A stretch of DNA of 64,000 bases from Fictibacillus macauensis ZFHKF-1 (GCF_000269865.1 NZ_AKKV01000030.1:168828-232827); one strand, 5' to 3'; positions 1 through 10,083 are shown, counted from the first letter of the stretch. Notes: a model not told the origin generated them from the sequence alone. Numbers and translations: made by a program.

Positions 1-1105
1 AGCATGCAATAAGCGTAAAGGTAGGCGCAAACCCTCCGAGTAGAACAGCCACACTTGAAGCAGCTAATGCTCCTAAGCCAAACCCTTGATAGATCATTCC
101 ATAGTTTTTACTTTGATTTTTTAAACCAAAAAAGTCAGCGACGAGCGCAGGAAAGATTGTAATATTGCCACCGAAACAAAAAGCAATTGCTGCTACCACA
201 ACAAAGAATATCCCTTTCGTTAGAGGTAGCGTACTTATTATCGTAACTGCTGTTGCTGTTACAAATAATGCCGCTGCGATTACTTTTAAGCGACCTACTT
301 GATCAGATAGCGCCCCTAGCACAATGCGTCCAATTGTATTAAAGATTGCAACAAGAGCTACTGCATTAGCAGCGGTTTCTAAATTTAAGTGAGCAAGATT
401 TACACCTATATCTTTCACAATTCCTATTAAGTACAAGCCACTCATACACGCGGTAAAAAAGATAATAAATAATAAGTATGCTTGTTTTGTTTGTAGCATT
501 TCTTTTACTGAATAATTTTTTTGTGACTGTTCTTGATTATCATAGTCCTCACTACCTTTTGCCTCAGAGAGCAGTAAGGCCCCGCCAATAACGAGGAACA
601 TGACAATACCTCCCCAATAGTAAAAAGCATGCGATACACCCACAACTTGAATGAAGTAATTATTAATGTATTTAAATATAAGGCTACCTGTTCCGTAAGC
701 GCCTACAGAAATACCTGAAATCAGTCCTTTACGGCGCGGAAACCATTTTATTAGATTCGATAATGATGTAATATAGGCTGTCCCATCTGCAAAACCAACG
801 ATGACGCCAGCTAATCCATATAACAGCCAGAGTGAGGAAGCTTGTGAGCTTAAAAGTAATCCTATCCCGAGTACAAAGCCCGCCGTGATCACTAAGCGCC
901 GTATCCCCCATTTTTCTTGCAGCTTTCCGGCAAACAACGTAGCAATCGCTAGGGCAAAACTTGTAATGGAAAAGGTTAAGGCCACCTCATTCAACTTCCA
1001 GCCGTATGCATTGACAAGCGGCTGATTAAATAAACTCCACGTATAAATCGTACCAAGACCCATTTGGACAATAATCGTACCAAGAATTACACGTAATCGC
1101 TTCAC
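1..1105 (-). CDS. OFA-type MFS transporter (YhjX-like), 3' end outside window
   Basis: Reading the minus strand from a GTG at 1105 gives an uninterrupted 368-residue frame that runs off the window edge. It is hydrophobic throughout, with about ten membrane segments visible. The N-terminus (GTIIVQMGLGTIYTWSLFN), the LVGFADGTAYITSLSN-like stretch near residue 105 and the following WFPRRKGLISGISVGAYG resemble E. coli YhjX, an oxalate/formate-antiporter-family carrier reported to move pyruvate. AGAGGAG lies about 8 nt before the GTG. An overlapping ATG two bases upstream is followed at once by a stop, so the GTG is the start. The substrate is inferred only; an organic acid is likely. It is divergent from the chemoreceptor gene. 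Confidence 0.85.
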   Translation of the reverse strand, partial: MKRLRVILGTIIVQMGLGTIYTWSLFNQPLVNAYGWKLNEVALTFSITSFALAIATLFAGKLQEKWGIRRLVITAGFVLGIGLLLSSQASSLWLLYGLAGVIVGFADGTAYITSLSNLIKWFPRRKGLISGISVGAYGTGSLIFKYINNYFIQVVGVSHAFYYWGGIVMFLVIGGALLLSEAKGSEDYDNQEQSQKNYSVKEMLQTKQAYLLFIIFFTACMSGLYLIGIVKDIGVNLAHLNLETAANAVALVAIFNTIGRIVLGALSDQVGRLKVIAAALFVTATAVTIISTLPLTKGIFFVVVAAIAFCFGGNITIFPALVADFFGLKNQSKNYGMIYQGFGLGALAASSVAVLLGGFAPTFTLIAC

Positions 1106-1256
1106 ATGAATCTCCTCTTTTCTGTTCTTCTAAGGTGTATGGTTTCTTACTATTCCTCTACTTCACATTCAGCTCTTTATAAAAATATCGTTAACAAATA
1201 TTAGGAATGGACGATATTTAACGTATCCTATTGAATGAGAGAGCGAGGCAAATTGT

Positions 1257-3308
1257 ATGCAGTTTAAAAGCCTTCGACGGCGAACTATTTTAACATTTAT
1301 CCCCATCATTCTTTTACTGTTCATTGCCGTGACGGTTAGTAGTTATTTTTATTCGAAATCACTGATTAATTCAGAAGTAGAAAAGAAAATGAATCATCAG
1401 CTTGATAGTATTTTAAATCAACAGCAAGCAGAGCTCGTCGGCCATGCTAAGCTACCTCAAATAGTAGCAAGGACCATTGAAGATGATGCTACTATCCTTA
1501 CAAAACAAGATTATAAACAACGCATAATCAACGGCTTAAAAGCCAACCCAACGACATTTGGAAGCGGTATCTTTTTTGAGCCTTATGCGTATAAGAACAA
1601 CGTTAAAAACTTCGGTTTCTATGCTTCTAGAAGTCAAGGAGCCATTCATTACACTAACGCCTATATGAATGAAAAAGTAGCCTATACTCAGTTTGATTGG
1701 TATAAAAATGGAAAGCAAACGAAGCAAGCCTATATTTATACTAAGCCTTATATCGATGATGTAGCTGGGCACGTGCCTATGGTCACTATTTCAGTTCCAT
1801 TCTATAATAACAAGCACCGCTTTCTCGGTGTTACTACAAGTGATATTGACTTACGCTATTTACAGCGGTTCATTTCAAAAATTAACGTTGGGTATTCTGG
1901 ACGCGCTTTCGTCTTGGATCGTCATGGAAACTACTTAACAAATACGAATCCTACGAAAATCATAAAAACATCGATTCTTAACGATGAAAATACCTCACTT
2001 CTGCAAGTTGGTAAAGATATGTTGCGACACAATCAAGGATCTGCCTCTTTCACTGAAGGAGCCTTATTAAAGCGCGTGTATTACAAAAAAATGAGCGATA
2101 CCGGCTGGGTTATTGCCCTCGTCGTCTCAGAAGACGAACTGTTCCAACCTATTTCCTCCTTGCTTCAACGCATCGTACTCATTGGCGGAATCGTGCTCGT
2201 GATCGCAATTGGAGCTGCCATATTGAATAGCCGGTATATGGAAAATCAGCTACAACGCATTAATAAACATACGCGTTCTTTAGCGGAAGGAGATTTTACA
2301 ACATTACTTCCTGTTAACACAAAGGATGAATTCGGACAAATGACGGTCCACTTTAATGAAATGACGCAGCAAATGCAAGCCATACTCAGCCACGTTACGA
2401 TGAATATTCAGCATGTGGCCGCGACGGCTGAGCAGTTGTCAGCCAGTGCAGCGTTTTCCTCTCAAGCCACACAACAAATTGCACAATCCGTTCAAGAAAT
2501 TTCAGCAGGATCTGAGCAGCAGTTGGAAACGATGGAAGGCGGAAATCGGCAAATGGATGAAGTTGCTCGCCATATTACTACGATTAAAGATCGGCAAGAA
2601 CAACTCTCAGAAGCATCTAGTAAAGCTTCTACTGCCTCAAAAACAGGCGGACAAGCTCTACAAAAAGTCGTTACACAAATTCAAGTCATTCAACAAAAAG
2701 CTGAGCATACAGCGGATTTAATCTCTGCTCTCAACGAACAAGCAAAGCTAATTGATACAAATGCACAAGCCATTACTGATATTGCTCAACAAACGAATAT
2801 CCTCTCCTTAAACGCGGCCATTGAAGCTTCTCGAGCAGGAGAACATGGCAAAGGATTTAGTGTAGTGGCTGATGAAGTACGGAAGCTCGCCGAAGAAACT
2901 GCGATAGCCTCTAATAAGATTCACTCAACCATTGATCGTATTCAAAAAGATGCAATCCAAGCTGTTACCGTTATGAACGAAGGAGTGATGGCTGTTGAAC
3001 ATGGCATGACTCTTACTGAGCACACAGCTAACTCTTTTCAAGAAATTGATGCTGTCACGATGAGCGTAGATGAACAAGTAAAGCAAGTTGTTAGCGCTTT
3101 GCGCTCTTTGCAGCAGTTCACCCAATCCATGGCTCAAGGTGTAAAAGAAGTGAACGTCATTGCTCGACAGGCAACAGCACACGCCGAACAAGTAGCCTCA
3201 GAAACCGAAGAACAAAGTGCCTCAATGCAAGAAATCACTGCAGCTTCTAGCGTTTTAGCGCAGATGGCTGAGAAGTTACAGACTGCTATATCCCATTTCC
3301 GAGTTTAA
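1257..3308 (+). CDS. methyl-accepting chemotaxis protein with extracellular Cache domain
   Basis: This is a 683-residue transmembrane chemoreceptor. A first membrane helix lies at about residues 10-30, followed by a roughly 260-residue extracellular region typical of dCache sensors (the [17 protein letters not shown] segment near residue 145). A second helix lies at about 303-325, then a HAMP linker and a long signalling coiled coil. The near-invariant hairpin tip ([28 protein letters not shown]) lies at about residues 515-545 and contacts CheA/CheW in this family. dCache domains commonly bind amino acids or small organic acids, but the ligand cannot be read from sequence. It is monocistronic, divergent from the MFS carrier and closed by a hairpin terminator. 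No other chemotaxis genes are in the window. Confidence 0.95.
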   Translation: MQFKSLRRRTILTFIPIILLLFIAVTVSSYFYSKSLINSEVEKKMNHQLDSILNQQQAELVGHAKLPQIVARTIEDDATILTKQDYKQRIINGLKANPTTFGSGIFFEPYAYKNNVKNFGFYASRSQGAIHYTNAYMNEKVAYTQFDWYKNGKQTKQAYIYTKPYIDDVAGHVPMVTISVPFYNNKHRFLGVTTSDIDLRYLQRFISKINVGYSGRAFVLDRHGNYLTNTNPTKIIKTSILNDENTSLLQVGKDMLRHNQGSASFTEGALLKRVYYKKMSDTGWVIALVVSEDELFQPISSLLQRIVLIGGIVLVIAIGAAILNSRYMENQLQRINKHTRSLAEGDFTTLLPVNTKDEFGQMTVHFNEMTQQMQAILSHVTMNIQHVAATAEQLSASAAFSSQATQQIAQSVQEISAGSEQQLETMEGGNRQMDEVARHITTIKDRQEQLSEASSKASTASKTGGQALQKVVTQIQVIQQKAEHTADLISALNEQAKLIDTNAQAITDIAQQTNILSLNAAIEASRAGEHGKGFSVVADEVRKLAEETAIASNKIHSTIDRIQKDAIQAVTVMNEGVMAVEHGMTLTEHTANSFQEIDAVTMSVDEQVKQVVSALRSLQQFTQSMAQGVKEVNVIARQATAHAEQVASETEEQSASMQEITAASSVLAQMAEKLQTAISHFRV

Positions 3309-3327
3309 GTTTTGTTTGTAATGATTG

Positions 3328-3359
3328 AACGCAAAGGTGACATCATGCCTTTGCGTTTT
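3328..3359 (+). terminator. Rho-independent terminator after the chemoreceptor
   Basis: A perfect 10-bp stem (AACGCAAAGG / CCTTTGCGTT) with a 10-nt loop is followed by TTTTG, 20 nt after the chemoreceptor stop. Confidence 0.8.
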
Positions 3360-3386
3360 GCTTGGCCTTTACTATCACCTCTCTAT

Positions 3387-4247
3387 TTAAACCACATCTT
3401 TGTGCTTTTCACGGAAGGAACTCGGTGATTCCCCACTCACACGCTTAAAGACTTTACTAAAATAATTACTACTCTCATAGCCACTTCGCTTTGCAATCTC
3501 GCCAATGCTCATATCACTTACTGATAACCATTTCATCGCCCGCTTCATTCGTTGATTTGTTACATACTGCATGGGCGTCTCATTTAAGTGCCGCTGAAAT
3601 TGTTGAATGAAATAATATTTAGATAAGCCCGCGACTTGGGCTAGCATGTCTACACTGAGTGGAGAGCTTAATTGTTTGTGTATGCAACGTACTGCGCTCT
3701 GCAGTGATTCTGGTAATTCTTGTACTAGACTTTCTTGACTTTCGCGGCGTAACGTCATTGAAAATTGATAAGCTCGGCTGGAAGCTATGTATGGATCGTT
3801 AATTTTCTTGGCATACACTTCTTGATTAATTTCGTACAACAATGTAATAAGTGGAGAGTGCAACGGCAAATAGGTTCGCATTCCTTGTTCTATAATGTAG
3901 CAATCCCAACTTTTCTTTGCGATTTCTCCATTCAGCACAACATACATAAACTCCCATTCAACTACATCTTTTACAGTTACATCACTCTTCTCTACGACGA
4001 TCGCATCTCCTGGTTTTACAGAAACGGTTTCTCCATTTAGCTCTATGTGACCTGTTCCTTTTGTTGTATACAGAAACAAATATCCGTTAGACATAGTTTC
4101 ATTTAAAAACAGATGATTCTTTATAAAATGAGAGGAAGTCCAGCGCTCCCACCCTGCATACCATAGATTAGCAGGAGAGGTGAGCTCACGAGCTTCATAG
4201 TGAAGAGCAGAAGAACCATATGGCTTTTCCAAAACGTGAAATCGCAA
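3387..4247 (-). CDS. AraC-family transcriptional regulator of the melA locus
   Basis: This 286-residue protein has an N-terminal cupin-like sugar-sensing half (residues ~20-125, with HIELNGETVSVKPGDAIVV) and a C-terminal pair of helix-turn-helix motifs. The second HTH is the usual AraC signature IGEIAKRSGYESSNYFSKVF followed by SPSSFR. AGGAGGG stands 7 nt before the TTG start. It is divergent from melA with a 134-nt shared control region, which is the standard layout for an activator of alpha-galactoside genes (compare RafR, MsmR and MelR). The role as local regulator is inferred from position. Confidence 0.9.
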   Translation of the reverse strand: MRFHVLEKPYGSSALHYEARELTSPANLWYAGWERWTSSHFIKNHLFLNETMSNGYLFLYTTKGTGHIELNGETVSVKPGDAIVVEKSDVTVKDVVEWEFMYVVLNGEIAKKSWDCYIIEQGMRTYLPLHSPLITLLYEINQEVYAKKINDPYIASSRAYQFSMTLRRESQESLVQELPESLQSAVRCIHKQLSSPLSVDMLAQVAGLSKYYFIQQFQRHLNETPMQYVTNQRMKRAMKWLSVSDMSIGEIAKRSGYESSNYFSKVFKRVSGESPSSFREKHKDVV

Positions 4248-4289
4248 TTTTCAACCCTCCTAACGCATTTATTTACCATTGAATTCTTA

Positions 4290-4317
4290 TTGAAAGCGCT
4301 TTACTATCGAGTATAAC
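4290..4317 (+). promoter_or_regulatory. melA promoter overlapped by a cre (CcpA) site
   Basis: TTGAAA at 4290-4295 and TATAAC at 4312-4317, separated by 16 nt, make a plausible sigma-A promoter. The palindromic TGAAAGCGCTTTAC (4291-4304) fits the cre consensus except at the last two positions. Overlap with the -35 box would make CcpA a direct repressor when glucose is present. Confidence 0.6.
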
Positions 4318-4381
4318 ATAACTTAATTAATTTATTTTACATTCTTTTTTACTAATTTCTGATAGAAAAGAGGGATTTCTC

Positions 4382-5686
4382 TTGAAAAAAATTACATTCA
4401 TCGGTGCTGGTAGCACGATTTTCGCAAAAAATATTTTAGGCGATTGCATGCTTTCTCTTGCCCTACAAGACTTTGAGTTTGCTCTATATGACATTGATTT
4501 CAAGCGCCTTCACGAATCAGAAATGATGCTGACGCAGTTGAAGCAAAACTTGAAAGCGCGTGTCACCATTACGGCCTATAAAGAACGCCGACCAGCTTTA
4601 GATGGCGCGTCCTATGTAATTAATGCGATTCAAGTTGGTGGCTATAAACCGAGCACCGTAATTGATTTTGAGATACCAAAAAAATACGGCCTTCAGCAAA
4701 CGATTGCCGATACGGTTGGCATTGGTGGTGTATTCCGTTCTTTACGTACCATTCCTGTCTTACTTGAAATCGCTCATGAAATGGAAGAGGTTTGTCCTGA
4801 TGCCTGGCTTTTAAACTATAGCAATCCAATGGCTACACTAACTGGAGCTGTCCTTCGTTATACAAAGATTAAAGCAGTAGGTCTTTGTCATAGTGTGCAA
4901 GTTTGTACCGAGCATTTGCTAGCATCACTCGATCTACCAACTGATCATATTGAAGAGCGCATTGCCGGCATTAATCACATGGCTTGGTTACTTGAAATTA
5001 AGCGAAACGGTGAAGATTTATATCCAGAAATTAAACGACGTGCAAAAGAAAAGCAAAAGCAGCTTCACAATGACATGGTTCGTTTCGAGCTTATGGATAA
5101 GTTTGGCTATTATGTAACTGAATCGTCTGAGCATAACGCGGAATATCATCCGTATTTCATTAAGGCAAATGAGCCAGAGCTGATCAACCAGCTTAACATC
5201 CCAATCGATGAATATTTGCGGCGCTGTGAAAAGCAGATTACAGATTGGGAAAAAATGCGTGATGATTTAGTGATGAATGAGCAATTAACACACGAACGCT
5301 CACGAGAATATGGCTCAAGAATTATTGAAGCGATGGAAACCAATACCCCTTTCGTCTTTGCTGGAAACGTTCTTAACACAGAAGGACTTATCTCCAACTT
5401 ACCAGCTAAAGCCGTCGTCGAAGTGCCGTGCGTCGCTGATCGCAACGGTTTAAAGCCTTGTTCAATGGGCGAACTTCCTGAACAGTTAGCTGCCTTAAAT
5501 CGAACGAACATTAATACGCAGTTGCTTACAATTGAAGCGGCTATGACCAACAAGAAAAGTGCTGTATATCAGGCTGCATTCCTTGATCCTCATACTGCAG
5601 CTGAGCTTTCACTAGAGAAAATCATCGCCCTTTGTGATGATCTTATCACCGCACATGGTACGTGGCTTCCCGTGTATCATGCGTAA
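4382..5686 (+). CDS. melA: alpha-galactosidase, glycoside hydrolase family 4
   Basis: This 434-residue enzyme is expected to split melibiose and related alpha-galactosides in the cytoplasm by the GH4 redox-elimination mechanism, which needs NAD+ and a divalent metal (usually Mn2+). The N-terminus KITFIGAGSTIFAKNILGD is the dinucleotide-binding start seen in E. coli MelA. Conserved MelA blocks follow: QTIADTVGIGGVFRSLRTIP, LLNYSNPM, GLCHSVQ (the metal-ligand Cys and neighbouring His) and AGINHMAW (second metal ligand His). Length and order match the family with no gaps. The start is TTG, with AGAGGG upstream. It is followed 24 nt later by a symporter gene, so import and hydrolysis are probably one transcript. 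Confidence 0.95.
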   Translation: MKKITFIGAGSTIFAKNILGDCMLSLALQDFEFALYDIDFKRLHESEMMLTQLKQNLKARVTITAYKERRPALDGASYVINAIQVGGYKPSTVIDFEIPKKYGLQQTIADTVGIGGVFRSLRTIPVLLEIAHEMEEVCPDAWLLNYSNPMATLTGAVLRYTKIKAVGLCHSVQVCTEHLLASLDLPTDHIEERIAGINHMAWLLEIKRNGEDLYPEIKRRAKEKQKQLHNDMVRFELMDKFGYYVTESSEHNAEYHPYFIKANEPELINQLNIPIDEYLRRCEKQITDWEKMRDDLVMNEQLTHERSREYGSRIIEAMETNTPFVFAGNVLNTEGLISNLPAKAVVEVPCVADRNGLKPCSMGELPEQLAALNRTNINTQLLTIEAAMTNKKSAVYQAAFLDPHTAAELSLEKIIALCDDLITAHGTWLPVYHA

Positions 5687-5710
5687 AGAACAGTAAAGGA
5701 GGTAATGAGG

Positions 5711-7444
5711 ATGCAGTGGTTAACAATTATTACTTTTTTAATCTTTACAGGATTTGTTGGTGCTTTTACGTACTATAAATCAAAAGGAAAAGTAAATGAA
5801 GTGCATACGAACGATACGTATTTTTTAGGTGGTAGAAGTTTGAAAGGCGGCGTAATTGCCGCCTCCCTCATGCTTACAAACTTAAGTACCGTAAACTTTA
5901 TTGGTATGAGTGGACAAGCGTATAAAAACAATATGTCGGTCATAAGCTGGGAAGTGACGTCAGGCTTAGCGCTCGTCGTAGTTGCTTTTTTTCTCATTCC
6001 TCGCTATTTAAAGGCAGCCATTACAACGATTCCTGAATTTTTAGAAGATCGTTATGATACTGGCGTGAAAACATTTGTTACGTATTTATTTATGGCTGGT
6101 TATATCTTAAATGGGATCCCTGTCACCCTTTATACAGGCTCTGTCGCACTTGGACAAATTTTTGATGTGGCCGGGTCGTTTCACATTAGCCAAAGCGCAG
6201 CCATTTGGGTTATGGTGTGGGCTATTGGTATTATCGGTGCCATCTACACGCTATTTGGTGGCTTAAAGGGGATTGCCATTTCTGATACGATTTATGGGAT
6301 TGGCTTACTAATTATTGGCTTTGCTGTCTTATATTTTAGCCTTCGTAGTCTCGGGCACGGCCATTTCACAAGCGGCTTTAGTAAGCTTTTTGAAGGTAAT
6401 GATGCAAAAATGAATGCCATTGGCTCATCGACTGATCCTGAACCCTTTGGGACTCTATTTACAGGCATGCTACTTGTAAACTTGTACTATTGGGGAACCG
6501 ATCAGGCCATCATTCAACGCGTACTCGGCGCGACTAATTTAAAGGAAGGACAAAAAGGAGTGGTGCTTGCTGCCTTTATGAAAGTCATGACTCCGTTCTT
6601 CATTATCATTCCAGGCATCATTGCTTTTAAAATGTATGGTAATTCCATTAGCAATAGTGATTATGTGTATCCACAACTTGTAAATGACGTATTGCCAGGC
6701 GCGATGAAAGGCTTCTTCGCAGCTGTGATGTTCGGCGCTGTTTTAAGTACGTTTAACGGGATGCTCAATAGTGCGAGTACTTTATTCTCAATCAACGTCT
6801 ATAAAGCGAAAAATAAGGCAACCTCAGAAGCTTCTATTATTAAAAAAGGAAAATGGTTCGGCATCATCTTAACGATCGCCTCCCTTTTTATCGCACCCTT
6901 TATTATGTATGCACCTAACGGACTGTTTCAATATTTACAAATGGTGAATGGCTTTACGAATGTGCCCATTTTAACCGTCATCGTAGTCGGATATTTATCA
7001 AAACGCATTCCCGCTGTAGCGGCAAAAATTTCACTGGCACTGTTCGTTTCTGTTTATGCGCTATTACAGCTCGTGATCAAGCCTGATATCCACTATTTAT
7101 ATCAATTAGCCATCTTGTTTGTTGTATGTGTGATCGTAATGATGATTGTTGGGACTCTTAAGCCAAGACACACTCCTTACGCGCTTCCAATCACAGGTAA
7201 AGTCAATATTCAACCTTGGAAGCATCGATTTGAAGCATCAGGTATTGTTATTTTTGCAATGCTTGGCATGTATGTTTTCTTTTCTAAGCTTGGGTTTGCC
7301 GGAAAAGAGGGCGTAACCATTATGACGTTCGTATGGCTAGCGGTTATTGCCGTTATACTCGCTGTTCTCGTCATTGTTTTGAAAGTACGTGATAAGAAGA
7401 AAATACTTCATGATGTTTCAAATCAGCATCATTCCCTTCACTAA
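5711..7444 (+). CDS. sodium:solute symporter family transporter (YidK-like)
   Basis: This SSS-family carrier of 577 residues has about 13-14 membrane helices. It matches E. coli YidK closely in conserved blocks: FLGGRSLKGGVIAASLMLTN, SGQAYKNNMSVISWEVTS, IPEFLEDRYD, YYWGTDQAIIQRVLGA and FNGMLNSASTLFS. These belong to SGLT-type Na+/sugar symporters. I prefer the ATG at 5711 because AAGGAGGT sits 7-8 nt before it; an ATG at 5705 is only 3 nt from that site. Its position after melA suggests Na+-coupled uptake of an alpha-galactoside such as melibiose. YidK itself is poorly characterised, so the substrate is an inference. Confidence 0.9.
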   Translation: MQWLTIITFLIFTGFVGAFTYYKSKGKVNEVHTNDTYFLGGRSLKGGVIAASLMLTNLSTVNFIGMSGQAYKNNMSVISWEVTSGLALVVVAFFLIPRYLKAAITTIPEFLEDRYDTGVKTFVTYLFMAGYILNGIPVTLYTGSVALGQIFDVAGSFHISQSAAIWVMVWAIGIIGAIYTLFGGLKGIAISDTIYGIGLLIIGFAVLYFSLRSLGHGHFTSGFSKLFEGNDAKMNAIGSSTDPEPFGTLFTGMLLVNLYYWGTDQAIIQRVLGATNLKEGQKGVVLAAFMKVMTPFFIIIPGIIAFKMYGNSISNSDYVYPQLVNDVLPGAMKGFFAAVMFGAVLSTFNGMLNSASTLFSINVYKAKNKATSEASIIKKGKWFGIILTIASLFIAPFIMYAPNGLFQYLQMVNGFTNVPILTVIVVGYLSKRIPAVAAKISLALFVSVYALLQLVIKPDIHYLYQLAILFVVCVIVMMIVGTLKPRHTPYALPITGKVNIQPWKHRFEASGIVIFAMLGMYVFFSKLGFAGKEGVTIMTFVWLAVIAVILAVLVIVLKVRDKKKILHDVSNQHHSLH

Positions 7445-7446
7445 AA

Positions 7447-7494
7447 AAAAACGCTTAAACGGTCCACTCTTACCTGAACCGTTTAAGCGTTTTT
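7447..7494. terminator. bidirectional terminator between the symporter and the DUF4190-like gene
   Basis: A 17-bp stem (7447-7463 with 7478-7494, core CGCTTAAACGGT) is flanked by A-run and T-run, so it can stop transcription from both converging genes. Confidence 0.9.
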
Positions 7495-7758
7495 CTATGA
7501 GACGAGAGCTACGATGAACCAAAAGCCAAATTTATATAAAGTAATGAGAATGCCCAGAATAATCCCAGTAAGTGCCATACCACGAGATTGATTACTTTTT
7601 AGTCCAACAGCACCAAAGATAATAGCAAGAATCCAAGCAGGTAAAAAGAACCAGCCAACAAATGGCCAAATACCTAACACAAAACCAACAATCCCTAAAA
7701 TTAAGCTCGTAATCGCCATTCCATTTCCTTGTGAAGCTTGCTGTGACTGTGATTCCAT
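7495..7758 (-). CDS. small DUF4190-like membrane protein
   Basis: This 87-residue protein has a short polar N-terminus (MESQSQQASQGNG), two glycine-rich hydrophobic segments (about residues 15-50) and a third at about 62-84. The pattern MAITSLILGIVGFVLG, then GLKSNQSRGMALTGIILG, is typical of the DUF4190 family of small bacterial membrane proteins, whose function is not known. A GGGGGAGACGG-like site precedes the ATG. It stands alone between a bidirectional terminator and the Z1 gene. Confidence 0.8.
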   Translation of the reverse strand: MESQSQQASQGNGMAITSLILGIVGFVLGIWPFVGWFFLPAWILAIIFGAVGLKSNQSRGMALTGIILGILITLYKFGFWFIVALVS

Positions 7759-7866
7759 CCGTCTCCCCCTCTTCTCAAAATTACTTACTTCCTCATTTTT
7801 ATGAACTATGCTAGTAAATATGTCGGTTTTTTTCTATCCTCATAAAGTTGGGGGAAATGTGGATAC

Positions 7867-10083
7867 TTATTCGTCGTTCATTGTTGCACTCGTAAAAACG
7901 ATCGGTGGGGTCGCTCGCTGTGCAACAAGGATTGGCCACCAGAACCGGGAACCCCGCCATCCTTTGTCTTCTGAGCCTTGTTGTTCTGTAAGAATCAACA
8001 CAGGATGCTGATCGCCAATTTCTCTCGCTATACGCAGTTCACTGTTTTTACTAGATGGTGTATCTGGAGCATCTTCAAAACGTCCCGTTTGCTGACGCAT
8101 CCGCCCCATATTCCGACCGCGGCGAATGATTAACCACACCTTTCCTTTGTCACGTTTGGGCACATGTTGTGCTAAATATTCTAAGCACGAAAGAAAAGCT
8201 GTTACGTCCCACGGGTTTCCCGCTTCACCATCAAATGTTTCAGCAATGTGATCAACGATTTGCCTAGCCATTCTATAGTCGATCAGCACTGGTGTATCAC
8301 CTTGCTCTACTTTCTTAATTGCTTGATCGAGCATGCGCATTGGTTGTGTCATATACGTTTTATAGCGTGTTTGAAAACCAACTGGCAACATTCGTTTATA
8401 CGGTTTTAGCGTTGTAATGTTTGATAGCACAATTTTATTCGGAGAACATGGAATGAGTTGTTCACTTTGATCTCTTTGAATGAAAACTACGCCATTTTTC
8501 CCATGTCCTTTATGGAGAGCACGACGAAGTGCTGTATCAAATTCATGGATTTTTTCCATGACAGCATAGATGGCCTCTGTTGTATAAAAGCGCGTAACTG
8601 CTACGTCTTCTAACGGACGATAGCCAAACATACGAGAATGCTGTAGCACGGTATCTTGTTGGAAGGTGCGCGGATTGCGACCATAATAAAAACCAATCAG
8701 ATTCGAAACCGTAATGCCTCGATCTAAAATTTGTCCACCAATGAAAATATTTAATGGTACCCGAAGCTTTAACTGACCCGAGCGATCTAATAATTCATTT
8801 ACATCTCGTTCTGAGTTCACTTTCGTAATCATCACATGATCTTGTGCTAGCGCATAAATGGCTTCAAATTTCACCCGCTCAAATGACGGAACAGGTCGCT
8901 CTGTAAGTGACAGAGACGCAACAATGTTACAATACGCTTCCTCAACTAATTTTGTTAAATAGAGAGCATCAGTTTCCGCCGCTTCCGTAAGCTGCTGCTT
9001 GATTTCTAAAGCGATTTCTTCTTGCCACTCATGTGCTTTTTTCGCCATTTCCGTATGAATAATAAAACTATACTTTTCTTGGCGTTTGCCTTCATCCCTA
9101 CATTGCAAACGCCGTATTACACCACCTACAATAAAGTGAAGAAATGCCGAACGCAAGGAGCGGATCCGCCTACTGTGCAATGCTTCTTCTAACTTAAAGC
9201 GTCGACGATCTTGTTTTTTTAACACAACGAGCTCCTCTTCAGCAATTGGTTCATATAAATAGGCAGCAATGGAGCGGCGCTCTCGACTTTTTTTAAAATA
9301 ATACTCACTGCCAATATAGGAATCTGGTACCGGTACGAGCGACGTAAACGCTGGCTTAATGGGTTGAAAACGCACATTGCCTTTTTGGAGAGTAGCCGGT
9401 TGTAAATAAAGGGAATAGGGCGTGGCTGTTACTTGTAGAAAACTTGCCTGTGTAAGTTGTTTACGAATCGTATCAATTTGACCTGCGATAACATTGATTT
9501 CAAGAATTTCACTTTTTGTTTTCGTAAAACCAAAACTAGCAAAATCAGCTTCATCATCAATAAGAAGCGTTCGCTTCTGCTGCAATTGCGGATAGCGTTT
9601 AAAGAGCGCCTCATGAAGGCGATTCATATTGTTCTTTTCTTTTTTCACAACGATCATTAGCTTTTGATTTAGCTCATAATTCGTTAAATTACTCGGTAAG
9701 GTCATAATATCAAACACTTGAAGCGCATCGAGTTCCTGTTGGTCAGCAAATTCATCACTCAGTCGTTCATACGTCTGCTTAGCAAGCGCCCGTGTTCCTT
9801 TCGTTAACACGATCGCCACCTCATAACCATTATCGAAGGCTAGTCCTGCAATGCCAATAAACGTCCGGGTTTTTCCACTTTGAATTTTACCAAGCAGCAT
9901 CCCTGGTCGATTGCAATCTGTCGTCTCACTCATTAATTTTTCAACCGTTTGCTCTATGCATTGCTTTGTTTCTGAAGAGTAGTTATTTTTCTGATTCAAA
10001 GCGCTATACAATTCTCCGTCCGTTCGAAGGATCACCGATTGTTTCACATTCTCACATCTTTTCATTTTACATTTCTTTACCAT
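7867..10083 (-). CDS. Z1-domain ATPase/helicase-like protein
   Basis: This 738-residue protein has a P-loop at GKIQSGKTRTF (about residues 66-76), a Walker-B-like LLIDDEADFASFGF near 170, and the downstream blocks GGQILDRGITVSNLIGFYYG and QHSRMFGYRP, which define the Z1 domain of putative DNA-dependent ATPases. In other bacteria Z1 proteins often sit with PD-(D/E)XK, HSP90-like or AIPR partners in restriction-like defence cassettes. None of these partners is present here: the neighbours are a DUF4190-like protein and a 60-residue membrane protein. The start is uncertain, since neither the ATG at 10083 nor the ATG at 10065 has a clear ribosome site. Family call firm, role unknown. Confidence 0.85.
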   Translation of the reverse strand: MVKKCKMKRCENVKQSVILRTDGELYSALNQKNNYSSETKQCIEQTVEKLMSETTDCNRPGMLLGKIQSGKTRTFIGIAGLAFDNGYEVAIVLTKGTRALAKQTYERLSDEFADQQELDALQVFDIMTLPSNLTNYELNQKLMIVVKKEKNNMNRLHEALFKRYPQLQQKRTLLIDDEADFASFGFTKTKSEILEINVIAGQIDTIRKQLTQASFLQVTATPYSLYLQPATLQKGNVRFQPIKPAFTSLVPVPDSYIGSEYYFKKSRERRSIAAYLYEPIAEEELVVLKKQDRRRFKLEEALHSRRIRSLRSAFLHFIVGGVIRRLQCRDEGKRQEKYSFIIHTEMAKKAHEWQEEIALEIKQQLTEAAETDALYLTKLVEEAYCNIVASLSLTERPVPSFERVKFEAIYALAQDHVMITKVNSERDVNELLDRSGQLKLRVPLNIFIGGQILDRGITVSNLIGFYYGRNPRTFQQDTVLQHSRMFGYRPLEDVAVTRFYTTEAIYAVMEKIHEFDTALRRALHKGHGKNGVVFIQRDQSEQLIPCSPNKIVLSNITTLKPYKRMLPVGFQTRYKTYMTQPMRMLDQAIKKVEQGDTPVLIDYRMARQIVDHIAETFDGEAGNPWDVTAFLSCLEYLAQHVPKRDKGKVWLIIRRGRNMGRMRQQTGRFEDAPDTPSSKNSELRIAREIGDQHPVLILTEQQGSEDKGWRGSRFWWPILVAQRATPPIVFTSATMNDE

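Noticed and set aside
8000..10000. Short frames opposite or within the Z1 gene (for example 9429-9614 and 9457-9660)
   Set aside because: They are shadows of the Z1 coding sequence, with no ribosome sites or protein-like composition.
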